NCBI RefSeq assembly: GCF_000960765.1
Contig: NZ_JYNH01000016.1
Location: 1-58,367, forward strand
Length of the DNA: 58,367 bases
From: Desulfosporosinus sp. I2
GTDB taxonomy: Bacteria > Bacillota > Desulfitobacteriia > Desulfitobacteriales > Desulfitobacteriaceae
Reading direction: 5' to 3'
A program made the position numbers and the translations under genes. The notes under the pieces were generated by a model. It saw only the letters and a list, made by a program, of their open reading frames with translations. It did not search any database and was not told where the DNA came from. Below, piece after piece: positions 16,188-25,236 of the stretch (positions within the stretch are counted from its first letter, which is position 1; every line of letters starts with the position of its first letter).

Positions 16188-17561
16188 ATGAGTATAAAAT
16201 GGCGATTGACCGGATTATTTTTAGCCATGACAGCCCTTTCCCTACTTCTTTTTTGGGTTGGGGAGAGCGCGAGATTAGTTTCTGTCGAACAACGGAGTGA
16301 TATTGGCGTTGTGTTTCTAGCATTATGTCTTCCCACGGGGGTAACTTACTTTTACGCTAGCAGATTATCTCGTCGTATGGAGAAGTTTCACCTTGCTACA
16401 CAACGAATTGCAAGGGGAGACTTCCAACCTATCTATTTATCAGATTCAACGGATGAACTTGGACAATTCACCGTGGAGCTAAACAGCCTTTCGAGGCACG
16501 TGGAGAAAATTGTCCAAAGTGGGACACAAGAAGCACATAAGATGGAAGCGATTTTAGCGGGGATGCAAGAAGGTGTAGTGGCAGTTGATCATGTCGGGCG
16601 TGTGGTATTAGTCAATACTGCTGCTGAGAAGATTTTCGAACGTCGAGCATCAGAGCGCGAACTGGAGTACCTATTAGAGCTGACTTATGACGCGGAATTG
16701 GTACACTTAACCCGTAAGGTGCTTGCGGGGCAGCCCTCAGCGACAAGAGAAACTCAAATTGCCCAAAGAACGGTACAAAGCCAGATAAATCCGATTTTGG
16801 GCGAGCAGGGGCAACCACGGGGCGCAGTGATCGTGATACATGATGTCACAGAGTTGCGTCGACTCGAACAAATACGAACAGATTTTGTGGCTAATGTATC
16901 GCATGAATTAAGAACTCCCCTGACCTCTATTAAGGGCTTTGTAGAAACACTTCTTGACGGTGCCGCTGAAGACCCGGCCATACGTAACCGATTTCTGAAC
17001 ATAATTCAAGCGGAAACCTTACGTTTACAGCGCCTTATAGAAGATCTATTGACATTGGCCCATTTTGAAGGTCGAGAAAATCGGACGGCTGTAGGTTCGG
17101 AAAAAAGAGGGTACGTTCAAAACGCCTATGAAAAAATCAAACCTGTAATCCAAAGCTTTGCTCAGGTCAAGGGAATTAGCGTAGAGGTTATTCTTCCAGA
17201 AGATTTACCGCCAGTCTTAATTGGAGAAGACTTACTGAGTCAACTTCTTTTAAACCTCTTAGAAAATGCGGTTAAATATACATCTGAGGGGCGTGTCTGG
17301 CTCCATGCTCAAGTAGGGCTAAACGACATCCACCTTGAATTCGGAGATACGGGCTGTGGCATACCAGAGGATATTTTGCCTCGGATCTTTGAACGTTTCT
17401 ATCGTGTGGATAAGGCTCGGTCCCGGGAACAAGGGGGAACGGGGCTTGGGTTAAGTATTGTAAAGCACATGGTGGAAGGCATTGGTGGAAAAATTAGCGT
17501 TGATTCGAAGCTAGGACTCGGAACCGTTTTTACGTGTGATTTGCCACGGGCTAAATCGTAG
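16188..17561 (+). CDS. PhoR-like sensor histidine kinase with PAS domain
   Basis: A 457-residue membrane kinase. Two N-terminal membrane spans (about residues 6-26 and 38-56) enclose only a short external loop, so it probably senses through the membrane, the PAS domain or a partner. HAMP region around RIARGDFQPIYLSDSTDELG; PAS domain from about residue 120 (MQEGVVAVDHVGRVVLVN); HisKA with FVANVSHELRTPLTSIKGF, phospho-His at about 239; ATPase domain with NLLENAVKYT (N box), GDTGCGIPEDI (G1), RIFERFYRVDKARS (F box) and GGTGLGLSIVKHM (G2). ATG 16188 follows the regulator stop by 5 bp. It is followed by a short heptamer/ATCTAAC repeat and the HlyD-like gene. Confidence 0.93.
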   Translation: MSIKWRLTGLFLAMTALSLLLFWVGESARLVSVEQRSDIGVVFLALCLPTGVTYFYASRLSRRMEKFHLATQRIARGDFQPIYLSDSTDELGQFTVELNSLSRHVEKIVQSGTQEAHKMEAILAGMQEGVVAVDHVGRVVLVNTAAEKIFERRASERELEYLLELTYDAELVHLTRKVLAGQPSATRETQIAQRTVQSQINPILGEQGQPRGAVIVIHDVTELRRLEQIRTDFVANVSHELRTPLTSIKGFVETLLDGAAEDPAIRNRFLNIIQAETLRLQRLIEDLLTLAHFEGRENRTAVGSEKRGYVQNAYEKIKPVIQSFAQVKGISVEVILPEDLPPVLIGEDLLSQLLLNLLENAVKYTSEGRVWLHAQVGLNDIHLEFGDTGCGIPEDILPRIFERFYRVDKARSREQGGTGLGLSIVKHMVEGIGGKISVDSKLGLGTVFTCDLPRAKS

Positions 17562-17606
17562 TTCGTAGTTAGAGCATCTAACATCTAACATCTAACATCG
17601 TCGAAC
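17561..17606. repeat. Short repeat tract after the kinase gene
   Basis: Begins with CGTAGTTCGTAGTTAG heptamer-type units and continues as three tandem copies of ATCTAAC (about 17577-17600), ending in ATCGTCGAAC. Confidence 0.6.
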
Positions 17607-17623
17607 TGGCCAGGGAGGGTAAA

Positions 17624-18553
17624 ATGGAGGGAAATAAAAGAAAACGGATTTATTGGTTTTGGAGTATAGTTCTAATTCTTTTGGCTGGTAGTGCAGTATG
17701 GTCCTTTCGATCGAGTTTGACTGCTAAGACGATAAAATTTGAGGTAGCCCAAACTGGGACAATAACTCATGAACAGAAAGTAATGGCGACCTTTGCCAAT
17801 CAAGAAACATCGATTCTTGCTCCTATCTCTGGGAAAATTCAATATTTGGGGGAGGACGGACAACGTTTCAGGCGAGGGGAGGCAGTGGGAACCATTCAGG
17901 CGGATGGTACAGCCCCTGGAACCAAACGTGAAAATGCTCAAGCGATTCAAGCAGTGGTAGGAGGGTTGTTTTTCCGCCAGAGTGACGGCTTAGAATCTAT
18001 TCTGACAAGTCAAAATCTTACTACAATGGATTTGGATAAATTGTTGGCTCAGACAGCTAAGGTTAAAACTCCGGGTGTAACCGTTCAAACTGGGGAAGTG
18101 GTGGGTAAAGTTGTAAATAATCTCATTCCGACCATGGCCTTTCTTGAAATTCCTAGTATGGAAGGACTTGTAGTAGGAAAGACTCTGAGGATAACGGTTG
18201 GAAATCAAACAGTCAACGCTAAGATTTTACGTAAATCAGATCAACCCAAAGGTATAATTGTCCAATTTCCTTACTATATCGATGGTTCGGTGTCCGATAG
18301 GCGTCATGAAGTGACTTGGATCTATCGTCCATCAGTCACGGGAGTTCTCGTACCGAAGAGTGCACTGTGGACGAAAGGGGAGGAACTCGGAGTCTTTCTA
18401 TGGAGCGAGGGAGTTGTACAATTCAAAAAGGTTAAAATACTTGACCAAGATGATCAGCAAATCTGCATCGATAATATTCCAAGTGGTATTCCTGTCGTGA
18501 TTACCCCGCGTGACGGATTGGAAGGGTTAGTAGCCGACGTAAAAAATATCTAA
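17624..18553 (+). CDS. HlyD-like membrane-anchored protein
   Basis: A 309-residue protein with one N-terminal membrane span (about residues 8-26, YWFWSIVLILLAGSAVWSF) and an extracytoplasmic part. The region ILAPISGKIQYLGEDGQRFRR resembles the lipoyl-like hairpin of HlyD/MFP adaptors, and VTGVLVPKSALWTKGEELGV resembles the C-terminal barrel of the same family. No ABC or MFS transporter gene lies beside it, so the partner is unknown; it might work in the envelope with the two-component pair just upstream. GGAGGG precedes ATG 17624. Family placement is moderate, function unknown. Confidence 0.6.
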   Translation: MEGNKRKRIYWFWSIVLILLAGSAVWSFRSSLTAKTIKFEVAQTGTITHEQKVMATFANQETSILAPISGKIQYLGEDGQRFRRGEAVGTIQADGTAPGTKRENAQAIQAVVGGLFFRQSDGLESILTSQNLTTMDLDKLLAQTAKVKTPGVTVQTGEVVGKVVNNLIPTMAFLEIPSMEGLVVGKTLRITVGNQTVNAKILRKSDQPKGIIVQFPYYIDGSVSDRRHEVTWIYRPSVTGVLVPKSALWTKGEELGVFLWSEGVVQFKKVKILDQDDQQICIDNIPSGIPVVITPRDGLEGLVADVKNI

Positions 18554-18620
18554 GTTTAGAACTATAAAAGCAGGAAACCTAAGAAAGAGCGTAGAATTCA
18601 TTGCGAAGGGGATATTTCCA

Positions 18621-19319
18621 ATGTTGGTTAATGAGGAAATTGAACAGCGCTTAGTCAGAGTCCGTATGCGAGTTGCTGAGGCAATTAAGCGTTGTGAAAG
18701 GGATCCTAGGACCGTCCGATTATTAGCAGTGTCTAAGACCCAACCAGTTTCGTCAATTGAAGAGGCCTATCGAGCTGGGCAACGAGCATTTGCAGAGAAT
18801 CGTGTACAAGAATGGCTGGAGAAGGCTCCCCTTCTTCCAAATGATTGTGAATGGCATCTAGTGGGAAGGCTACAGACCAACAAAGTTAAATATTTAGATC
18901 AAACCATTTCAATGATCCACTCACTTGACCGATTTTCGCTTTTGGAAGCCCTTAACGTACAGGGAGAAAAGCGGGGTATCACTTGGCCGACCCTAGTCCA
19001 AGTCAATATTGCCGAGGACCCGACTAAGGCTGGGCTAACACCCGGGGAAGTGCCTGATTTTCTAGATTCCATTAGAGATTTTCCTTATGTCAAAGTACGT
19101 GGGTTTATGACCATCGGAGCCTTGGAGGCAAGCAAGGCTGAAACTCAAGGCTTTTTCCGACAACTTCAGGCTCTACGTGATACATTACAATCACGAAAAT
19201 GGGAGGGTGTTGAATTGCGCGAGCTTTCAATGGGAATGAGTCAAGATTTTGAATTAGCTATAGAAGAAGGGGCGACCTTTGTTCGTATAGGACGTCAGAT
19301 TTTCGGTGAGCGTGGATAG
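18621..19319 (+). CDS. yggS: PLP homeostasis protein YggS/YlmE
   Basis: Small pyridoxal-phosphate-binding barrel protein that keeps PLP levels in balance. The PLP lysine is in LLAVSKTQPVSSI (about residue 39). Other signatures: AFAENRVQEWLEKA, EWHLVGRLQTNKVKYL, MIHSLDRF, LREL SMGMSQDFELAI and VRIGRQIFGER. Length 232 is normal. AAGGGG precedes ATG 18621. It lies just upstream of sepF, as ylmE does in Bacillus. Confidence 0.95.
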   Translation: MLVNEEIEQRLVRVRMRVAEAIKRCERDPRTVRLLAVSKTQPVSSIEEAYRAGQRAFAENRVQEWLEKAPLLPNDCEWHLVGRLQTNKVKYLDQTISMIHSLDRFSLLEALNVQGEKRGITWPTLVQVNIAEDPTKAGLTPGEVPDFLDSIRDFPYVKVRGFMTIGALEASKAETQGFFRQLQALRDTLQSRKWEGVELRELSMGMSQDFELAIEEGATFVRIGRQIFGERG

Positions 19320-19410
19320 TGAACTTGTTCAGCTTGAGCTGGACATTGAGACTTTATGTGTGGGAATCTTTTAAAGTGGATGAACCAGTAAAGGGAGGGA
19401 TTTTGATTAA

Positions 19411-19854
19411 ATGGCTAAATTAATTGACAGGGTAATCGGAATTATGGGTTTTGCTGATGAGGAACCAGAAGAAGAGATACTAGAAGAAAATGATAGAGAA
19501 AGAAATATCCAAGAAGAAGTGCGTACTAGCAGAAAAAATGCTCAAGTCGTAAGTATACACACTCAAAAGCAAATGCGTGTCGTGGTCATGGAACCAAATT
19601 CCTTTGAGGAAGCACAAAACATTGCAGATCAACTAAAAACTCGCCGACCCGTTATTGTTAACCTCGAGAATGCAGAAAAAACGCTTGCCAAACGTATAGT
19701 CGATTTCATTAGTGGGACAACGTATGCTTTAAATGGGAATATGCAAAAAGTTGGAAATGGAATCTTTTTATTCGTACCCAATAATGTTGATATTTCTGGT
19801 GAGATGCGCGATGAACTTAAAGACAAAGGAATGTTTTGGCCTAGTTCAAAGTAA
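19411..19854 (+). CDS. sepF: Cell division protein SepF
   Basis: Membrane-bound tether that bundles FtsZ filaments. The N-terminal amphipathic helix (MAKLIDRVIGIMGF) is followed by an acidic linker (EEPEEEILEEND) and the SepF core with MRVVVMEPNSFEEAQNIADQ, RRPVIVNLENAEKTLAKRI, VDFISGTTYALNG and IFLFVPNNVDISG. Length 147 is typical. GGGAGGG precedes ATG 19411. yggT follows directly. Confidence 0.96.
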   Translation: MAKLIDRVIGIMGFADEEPEEEILEENDRERNIQEEVRTSRKNAQVVSIHTQKQMRVVVMEPNSFEEAQNIADQLKTRRPVIVNLENAEKTLAKRIVDFISGTTYALNGNMQKVGNGIFLFVPNNVDISGEMRDELKDKGMFWPSSK

Positions 19855-19866
19855 GGGGGGATTCTC

Positions 19867-20133
19867 ATTTTATTCATTGTTCAAATTATTAGTAAAGTGA
19901 TTTCAATCCTTATCTATGCCATTTTTGTTAGAGCTGTTCTGTCTTTTTTTGGCCCCAAATTTTCGCCGTCTAATAATAAATTAGTTAGTGTAATTTACGA
20001 TGTAACTGACCCGATTCTCAAGCCATTTCAACGTTTTCAATTTAGTGGTACTGCAAGCGCAATTGATTTCTCCCCGCTTTTTGCTATCTTTGCGCTAAAT
20101 ATAATTCAGTGGCTTCTAGCTCAAATTTTCTAG
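19867..20133 (+). CDS. yggT: YggT-family membrane protein (YlmG), probable ATT start
   Basis: Small integral membrane protein with two hydrophobic spans separated by the family loop (PKFSPSNNKLVSVIYDVTDPILKP type; I see SVIYDVTDPILKPFQRF). Homologues lie in the ylm cluster and influence division or membrane assembly. The first conventional start in frame, GTG 19897, would cut into the first span and has no ribosome site. ATT 19867 gives an N-terminus LFIVQIISKVISILIY like the family and has GGGGGG 6 bp upstream, so I take ATT as the initiator; ATT 19876 is a less likely choice. It overlaps nothing and ends 1 bp before ylmH. Confidence 0.8.
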   Translation: MLFIVQIISKVISILIYAIFVRAVLSFFGPKFSPSNNKLVSVIYDVTDPILKPFQRFQFSGTASAIDFSPLFAIFALNIIQWLLAQIF

Positions 20134-20134
20134 T

Positions 20135-20932
20135 ATGAAACATACAATGGATCGCGGTGGACTTAGGCATTGGGATGAAAAAGATACGCGTTTAGAAGCA
20201 GCCCATATTTTAGATCTTATGGAATCAGTGTATGACGGGGAGACCAGACAAGTTACCCCTTTTTTGACCCTTGCCATGAGGGATTGGGTTGAAGCGGTCC
20301 TTAAAAAAGAACATCTCGCTTTTATTGCTGAAGGAGGATTTCCTGAGGCAGAACGGGTTCGAATCCTCCTAGGCCCATGGGGAGAAGCCTTAGATTCTAA
20401 AGAGGCTGACGTTTCACTTCTTTGGGTGCGTCCGGTAGATTTGCATGCTCAACTTGAACATCGGCAGATCTTGGGTTCTCTGATGGCCTTAGGGTTTAGG
20501 CGGGATGTTTTAGGGGATATTCAGCCTGGGCAGGGTGGCTATTTTGTTGCATCAACTACTGAAGTTGCCCAGTTTATTATAAATCATTGGACCCAGGCGG
20601 GGCGTGAAAAAATTATAGTTTCACACTTTACGGAGAAACCGGTCGTGAATAGTGATCAGGGTGAGGAATGTCGCGTCACAGTCAATTCCTCGCGCATGGA
20701 TGCGGTGATTGCCAATGCTTTTAGAGTTTCTAGATCAGTTGCTCAGGAATGGATTAATCAAGGCAAAGTAAGAAGAGATGGAGTTGTGGTAAGTAAAGCT
20801 GAGACGGAAGTACAGCCGGATAATATGATCTCTTGCCGGGGGTATGGTAGAATAAAGCTTTTGGAATGCTCTCAGACCCGCAAAGATAAGACGGCATGGC
20901 AAATTGTACTTTTTCGGTCACAACGGCATTAG
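20135..20932 (+). CDS. ylmH: S4-domain RNA-binding protein YlmH
   Basis: RNA-binding protein of the YlmH family (in Bacillus linked to division and more recently to rescue of stalled 50S subunits). The N-terminal part has PFLTLAMRDW and FIAEGGFPEAERVRILL; LGSLMALGFRRDVLGDI and GGYFVASTTEVAQFI are family signatures; the C-terminal S4 domain runs from about residue 187 (SSRMDAVIANAFRVSRS) through GKVRRDGVV. Length 265 is normal. ATG 20135 stands 1 bp after the yggT stop with no clear ribosome site, suggesting translational coupling; ATG 20147 is an alternative. Confidence 0.92.
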   Translation: MKHTMDRGGLRHWDEKDTRLEAAHILDLMESVYDGETRQVTPFLTLAMRDWVEAVLKKEHLAFIAEGGFPEAERVRILLGPWGEALDSKEADVSLLWVRPVDLHAQLEHRQILGSLMALGFRRDVLGDIQPGQGGYFVASTTEVAQFIINHWTQAGREKIIVSHFTEKPVVNSDQGEECRVTVNSSRMDAVIANAFRVSRSVAQEWINQGKVRRDGVVVSKAETEVQPDNMISCRGYGRIKLLECSQTRKDKTAWQIVLFRSQRH

Positions 20933-20943
20933 GAGGGTAAACA

Positions 20944-21405
20944 ATGCAAATAACTCCTCTTGATATTCGAAATAAAACATTCCGTAAAGGGATGCGAGGT
21001 TATCAATGTGAAGAAGTGGAAAAGTTCCTCGAAAGTGTAAGTGCGGAATTTGAATCCGCCTATGCAGAAAACTTTGAACTCAAAGAAAAATTAAATGGGT
21101 TAGAAACAGAAATCAGCCACTATCGTCAAATAGAGAATACCTTGCAACAAACTCTTGTTCTGGCCCAGCAGACGGCTGAAGAGGTGAAGGAGGTTGCGCG
21201 CCATGAGGCGGCACTTCTCCTTAGAGAGGCAGAACAGAATAAGTTGGCAAAAGTGTCTGAAGCTCAAGAAAAATGGGAAGAAATCCAGGAAGAAATTCAG
21301 GGACTTTCAAGAAAACGTGATTTATTACGGACTCAGCTCAAGTCATTTCTGCTTGCTCACCTTGATTTGGAAACCCTACAAGAACGTGATGAAGGTATAG
21401 CTTAA
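20944..21405 (+). CDS. divIVA: Cell pole/division protein DivIVA
   Basis: Coiled-coil protein that recognises curved membrane. The conserved N-terminal domain MQITPLDIRNKTFRKGMRGY includes the lipid-binding motif, followed by EEVEKFLESVSAEFE and a long coiled coil (about residues 40-140). Length 153 is typical. GGAGGG precedes the ATG. It closes the ylm group; a new promoter follows. Confidence 0.95.
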   Translation: MQITPLDIRNKTFRKGMRGYQCEEVEKFLESVSAEFESAYAENFELKEKLNGLETEISHYRQIENTLQQTLVLAQQTAEEVKEVARHEAALLLREAEQNKLAKVSEAQEKWEEIQEEIQGLSRKRDLLRTQLKSFLLAHLDLETLQERDEGIA

Positions 21406-21427
21406 AGGATAATAGGGGTGTCATATG

Positions 21428-21457
21428 TTGCTAATCACTCTGTATTCATGGTAAAAT
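21428..21457 (+). promoter_or_regulatory. Predicted promoter upstream of orf21497
   Basis: TTGCTA (21428-21433), 18-bp spacer, TAAAAT (21452-21457). It lies in the gap after divIVA, 39 bp before the next start codon. It would also be a source of transcripts into the ileS T-box. Confidence 0.45.
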
Positions 21458-21496
21458 AATCTGGCAGATATTTTGAAGGAGAAGGATTATAAATCG

Positions 21497-21970
21497 ATGT
21501 ATACATTAATTAGTGAGATATCCCCAGACTTTCTCATTCAAGGGTTTGGGTTACATCAGGATGAGACTCAGATTTACGTCGGAAAATCGGGAGGGCAAGA
21601 GCTTCAACTTGTAACTTCCATAGATGATTTGGATTCAGATCAGGAGGATATGAAAATTTTTAGTGTCGGCTTCGCAGAATCAGACCAAAATTTTCGCCCA
21701 GGGGATGTCTTGATGACTGGGAGTGATGATCTACTGGATCGGGCGTTTTTAGCGATGGATGAAATCGAGCAACGTGGCGTTGTTGTTAGTTTGACTCAAT
21801 CTCAAGATACTAAGCATTTGTACTTTTCCAAAGAACAAATGGATCCCCTTGTTCAGGAATGGAAGCGACGCAAGGTTTCTTTCCTGTGCCTGTGGATGGT
21901 GGATCCGATTGAGTCGGAACAACGAGCAAAGTTGGTCACTATATTGCGCAAAGTTATCTCAAAGGACTGA
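21497..21970 (+). CDS. Uncharacterised 157-residue protein upstream of ileS
   Basis: I do not recognise this protein. It is acidic and soluble-looking, with no membrane span: MYTLISEISPDFLIQGFGLH at the start, a DDLDSDQED acidic stretch, GDVLMTGSDDLLDRAFLAMD in the middle, and a C-terminal basic helix EQRAKLVTILRKVISKD. Codon use is like its neighbours. ATG 21497 is chosen because GGAGAAGG lies 10 bp upstream; an in-frame TTG at 21473 lies before that site. It ends only 25 bp before the T-box sequence, so the 5' half of the ileS leader must overlap its coding region. Gene likely real; function unknown. Confidence 0.65.
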   Translation: MYTLISEISPDFLIQGFGLHQDETQIYVGKSGGQELQLVTSIDDLDSDQEDMKIFSVGFAESDQNFRPGDVLMTGSDDLLDRAFLAMDEIEQRGVVVSLTQSQDTKHLYFSKEQMDPLVQEWKRRKVSFLCLWMVDPIESEQRAKLVTILRKVISKD

Positions 21971-22050
21971 TTTATCTGAAGGCTAAGCCCGTGGCGACAA
22001 GGGTGGTACTGCGAGTGATCTCGTCCCTTTTAAAGGGGCGAGATTTTTAA
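21960..22050 (+). promoter_or_regulatory. T-box (antiterminator and terminator) upstream of ileS
   Basis: GGGTGGTACTGCGAG (22000-22014) is the T-box sequence that pairs with the free CCA end of tRNA. It is followed by a terminator: ATCTCGTCCCTTTT pairs with AAAGGGGCGAGAT and ends in TTTTT (22018-22048). Uncharged tRNA-Ile would favour the antiterminator and switch ileS on. Stem I with its specifier should lie about 100-200 nt upstream, which falls inside orf21497; I could not identify it. Confidence 0.85.
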
Positions 22051-22125
22051 CTATTTATTTATTTCTATTTAGAGGCATTCATCAATCTCTACAACGTGGA
22101 TCGTAATTTAAGGAGGAACTATCAA

Positions 22126-24900
22126 ATGGACTATCGTAATACTCTCAATTTACCTGAAACGGATTTTCCAATGAGGGGGAATCTTCCTCAAAAGGAACCT
22201 GAGATCCTTAAATCATGGGAAGAATCTCAGCTCTATGATAAGGTGCAGAAGGCACGTGCAGGACGCCCTAAATTCATCCTTCATGACGGGCCACCCTATG
22301 CTAATGGGGATATTCATCTTGGGCATGCGATCAATAAGGTGTTGAAAGATATTGTCGTAAAATATAAGACAATGATGGGTTTTGACGCTCCATATGTTCC
22401 AGGATGGGATACCCATGGTCTTCCGATCGAACAACAAGTGATCAAAAAGCTGGGCGTAAATCGTCACGCCGTCTCAGTGTTAGATTTCCGAAAGAACTGT
22501 AAAGATTATGCCGAGAAATATGTAGGAATTCAGCGTGAACAGTTTAAGCGACTTGGAGTAAGAGGGGATTGGGAACATCCTTACCTGACCTTACAAAAGG
22601 AGTATGAAGCCGCTCAAATCGGAGTCTTTGGAGACATGACTCATAAAGGGTACATTTACAAAGGTTTAAAGCCAGTTTATTGGTGTCCTTCTTGTGAAAC
22701 AGCTTTAGCAGAAGCGGAAATTGAATATGCCGATAAGCCAGCTAATGCTATTTATGTCAAATTTGCTGTACGAGATGGGTTGAATATTCTTAATCAGGAA
22801 AATTCGTTTGTGGTGATTTGGACCACAACTCCTTGGACACTTCCAGCAAATCTTGCGATCTGCGTCCATCCAGAGTTAAGGTATGCCGTTGTCACTGCTC
22901 AACAGGAACATTGGATCGTTGCTGAAGGAATGTTGGATTCCTTACGCTCCCTATGGAATATGGAACTTCCAGTCGAGAGGACGTTTTCGGGCAAAGAACT
23001 CGAGGGTGTTATCTGCAAAAACCCCTTGATGGATCGAGATTCTGTGCTAATTTGCGGAGAACATGTTACCTTAGAAGCTGGCACAGGATGTGTTCATACA
23101 GCGCCTGGACATGGGGAAGATGACTTTCTTGTAGGTAAAAAGTATGGATTACCCGTTTTATGTCCTGTTGACCACCAAGGAAAATTCACTTCTGAAGCAG
23201 GAGTCTATGTTGGTCAAAAAACTGGCAAAGCGAATCCGGCGATTGTGGAGGATCTCAAGAATTCTGGGGATCTTGTCATGGAGGAAACGATTGAACATAG
23301 TTATCCCCATTGTTGGCGTTGCAAGAGCCCAATTATTTTCCGGGCCACAGAACAATGGTTTGCCTCCATTGATGGATTTAGGCAAGCGGCCTTAGATGAG
23401 ATTGAGAAAGTGCATTGGATTCCTGCTTGGGGCAAAGATCGAATTTATAACATGATTGCAGATCGTGGAGATTGGTGTATTTCCCGGCAAAGGACTTGGG
23501 GAGTTCCGATTCCCATCTTCTATTGTGAGGATTGTGGAAAGGTATTGGTGAATAACCAAACGATCTCGTTTGTCCAGGAAATATTCCGCCAAGAGGGGTC
23601 TGACGCATGGTTCGCTCATTCTGCCAAGGAATTGTTACCTGAAGGGTTTACTTGTGATTGTGGCGGGAACAGCTTCCGTAAAGAGACAGATATTATGGAC
23701 GTATGGTTTGATTCCGGTACAAGTCATGCTGGGGTCTTGAAACAACGAGAGCATCTGGCTTGGCCTGCAGATCTCTATTTGGAAGGTTCTGATCAGCACC
23801 GTGGCTGGTTCAACTCCTCTTTATCGACAGGAGTGGCTGCGTTTGGTCAAGCACCTTACCGTAATGTACTGACGCATGGCTTTGTTGTCGACGAGCAAGG
23901 GCGTAAAATGTCGAAATCGCTGGGTAACGGAGTAGACCCGCTTAAGGTCGTTCAAGAATTGGGTGCGGATATTTTGCGTTTATGGGTTAGTTCTGTGGAT
24001 TATAAAAATGATGTAGCTGCATCTCCTCGGATTATGAAGCAAATGTCCGAAGCCTATCGGAAAATTCGTAACACCCTGCGCTTTTTGTTAAGTAATCTTA
24101 ATGATTTTGATCCTGCGAAGGATAAAGTTTCCTATCAAGATCTTCAGGAAATTGACCGCTGGGCTCTGCTTAAGCTCTCTAAGGTTGTCGAACGAGTTCT
24201 CCAAGGATATGAAAGCTATGAATTTCACTGGGTCTACCATACAATTCATAATTTTTGCACGGTCGAGTTAAGCGCCATTTATCTGGACATTGTTAAAGAT
24301 AGGCTGTATGTAGAAGGAAAGAACTCCCATACTCGTCGTTCCGCTCAGACGGTCCTATACGAAGTTCTTGATTCTCTGGTTCGTCTCCTAGCGCCCGTTT
24401 TGTCCTTTATTACGGAAGAAATCTGGCGGTATATCCCTGGAGATAAGACTATAGAAAATATTCAAATGGCGGAAATGCCGAAGGTGAATTCTGAGTGGAT
24501 GAACGAGACCATGGTGGACACTTGGGATCAGATCTTGGCATTGCGAACGGATGTCTCAAAAGCGTTAGAAAAAGCGCGTCAGGAAAAATTGATTAATCAT
24601 CCGTTAACTGCACAAGTGGATCTTTATCCAACGGACGAACAGTATGGTTTCTTGCAGAAGGTCCCGAATCTTGCGGAAATTTTCATAGTTTCTGGATTAA
24701 CAGTGCATAAGCCCGAGGAAGAAAGACCAGAGGGAGTACAACAAGCGGAAGTTCACGAGGGTTTAGGGATCTGGGTACAGCCAGCTAAGGGAGAAAAATG
24801 TGAACGTTGCTGGATGTTTCATGAGGAAGTCGGAAAAGATGCTGAACATCCGACGATTTGCCCACGTTGTAGTGGAGTGGTTAAAAGTCTAAATTCATGA
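22126..24900 (+). CDS. ileS: Isoleucyl-tRNA synthetase
   Basis: Class I synthetase that charges tRNA-Ile and edits valine. HIGH motif as HLGH in [16 protein letters not shown] (about residue 65); editing domain with [16 protein letters not shown] and the [11 protein letters not shown] segment; KMSKS loop [16 protein letters not shown] near residue 595; anticodon-binding domain with [21 protein letters not shown]-terminal zinc finger with CERCWMFHE and CPRCSG. At 924 residues it is the bacterial type with C-terminal zinc site. AAGGAGG precedes ATG 22126. Controlled by the T-box directly upstream. Confidence 0.98.
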   Translation: MDYRNTLNLPETDFPMRGNLPQKEPEILKSWEESQLYDKVQKARAGRPKFILHDGPPYANGDIHLGHAINKVLKDIVVKYKTMMGFDAPYVPGWDTHGLPIEQQVIKKLGVNRHAVSVLDFRKNCKDYAEKYVGIQREQFKRLGVRGDWEHPYLTLQKEYEAAQIGVFGDMTHKGYIYKGLKPVYWCPSCETALAEAEIEYADKPANAIYVKFAVRDGLNILNQENSFVVIWTTTPWTLPANLAICVHPELRYAVVTAQQEHWIVAEGMLDSLRSLWNMELPVERTFSGKELEGVICKNPLMDRDSVLICGEHVTLEAGTGCVHTAPGHGEDDFLVGKKYGLPVLCPVDHQGKFTSEAGVYVGQKTGKANPAIVEDLKNSGDLVMEETIEHSYPHCWRCKSPIIFRATEQWFASIDGFRQAALDEIEKVHWIPAWGKDRIYNMIADRGDWCISRQRTWGVPIPIFYCEDCGKVLVNNQTISFVQEIFRQEGSDAWFAHSAKELLPEGFTCDCGGNSFRKETDIMDVWFDSGTSHAGVLKQREHLAWPADLYLEGSDQHRGWFNSSLSTGVAAFGQAPYRNVLTHGFVVDEQGRKMSKSLGNGVDPLKVVQELGADILRLWVSSVDYKNDVAASPRIMKQMSEAYRKIRNTLRFLLSNLNDFDPAKDKVSYQDLQEIDRWALLKLSKVVERVLQGYESYEFHWVYHTIHNFCTVELSAIYLDIVKDRLYVEGKNSHTRRSAQTVLYEVLDSLVRLLAPVLSFITEEIWRYIPGDKTIENIQMAEMPKVNSEWMNETMVDTWDQILALRTDVSKALEKARQEKLINHPLTAQVDLYPTDEQYGFLQKVPNLAEIFIVSGLTVHKPEEERPEGVQQAEVHEGLGIWVQPAKGEKCERCWMFHEEVGKDAEHPTICPRCSGVVKSLNS

Positions 24901-25015
24901 TTTTCCAGCACTGAACTATGAGTTCGCTTAATCAAGAAAATCCCAGTAGACTTAATAGAGAAAATAGCATATTATATAGAATAATAGCAATAGTTTAATA
25001 TCCGAATGATACTAG

Positions 25016-25183
25016 CGGGAGAGATCTGGGAAATCTAGGCGCCGAAGGAGAAATTCCTTAAAAATCGCTTTTTTTAAGGAGCAAACTCTCAGGCAAAAGT
25101 ACTGCTAGTAGACGGGACTCTGGAGAGTTTCTCATAAAGAGAACACCAAAGGGGAAGCCGCAAAGCGGCGAATCTCTCAGGTT
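25016..25183 (+). ncRNA. Tandem glycine riboswitch
   Basis: Two adjacent aptamers. The first has GGGAGAGATCTGGG, GCCGAAGGAG, a long variable P3 (AAATTCCTTAAAA...TTTAAGGAG), CAAACTCTCAGGCAAAAGTAC and GACGGGACTCTGGAGAG. The second has ACACCAAAGGGGAAGCC, the GCCGCAAAGCGGC hairpin and GAATCTCTCAGGTTCAAGGAC. These are the conserved gcvT-type glycine riboswitch sequences. It stands upstream of the glycine cleavage genes and would switch them on when glycine is plentiful. Bases 24901-25015 before it are AT-rich without a gene. Confidence 0.95.
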
Positions 25184-25184
25184 C

Positions 25185-25230
25185 AAGGACAGAGGAAGTG
25201 CGATAACGCATTTCCTCTGTCCTTTTTTAT
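25185..25230 (+). terminator. Riboswitch expression-platform terminator
   Basis: An 18-bp stem starting AAGGACAGAGGAAGTGCG (25185-25202), loop ATAA, complement 25207-25224, then TTTTT. It follows the second aptamer at once, overlapping its last conserved bases, as expected for an on/off platform. Confidence 0.9.
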
Positions 25231-25236
25231 ACTAGT

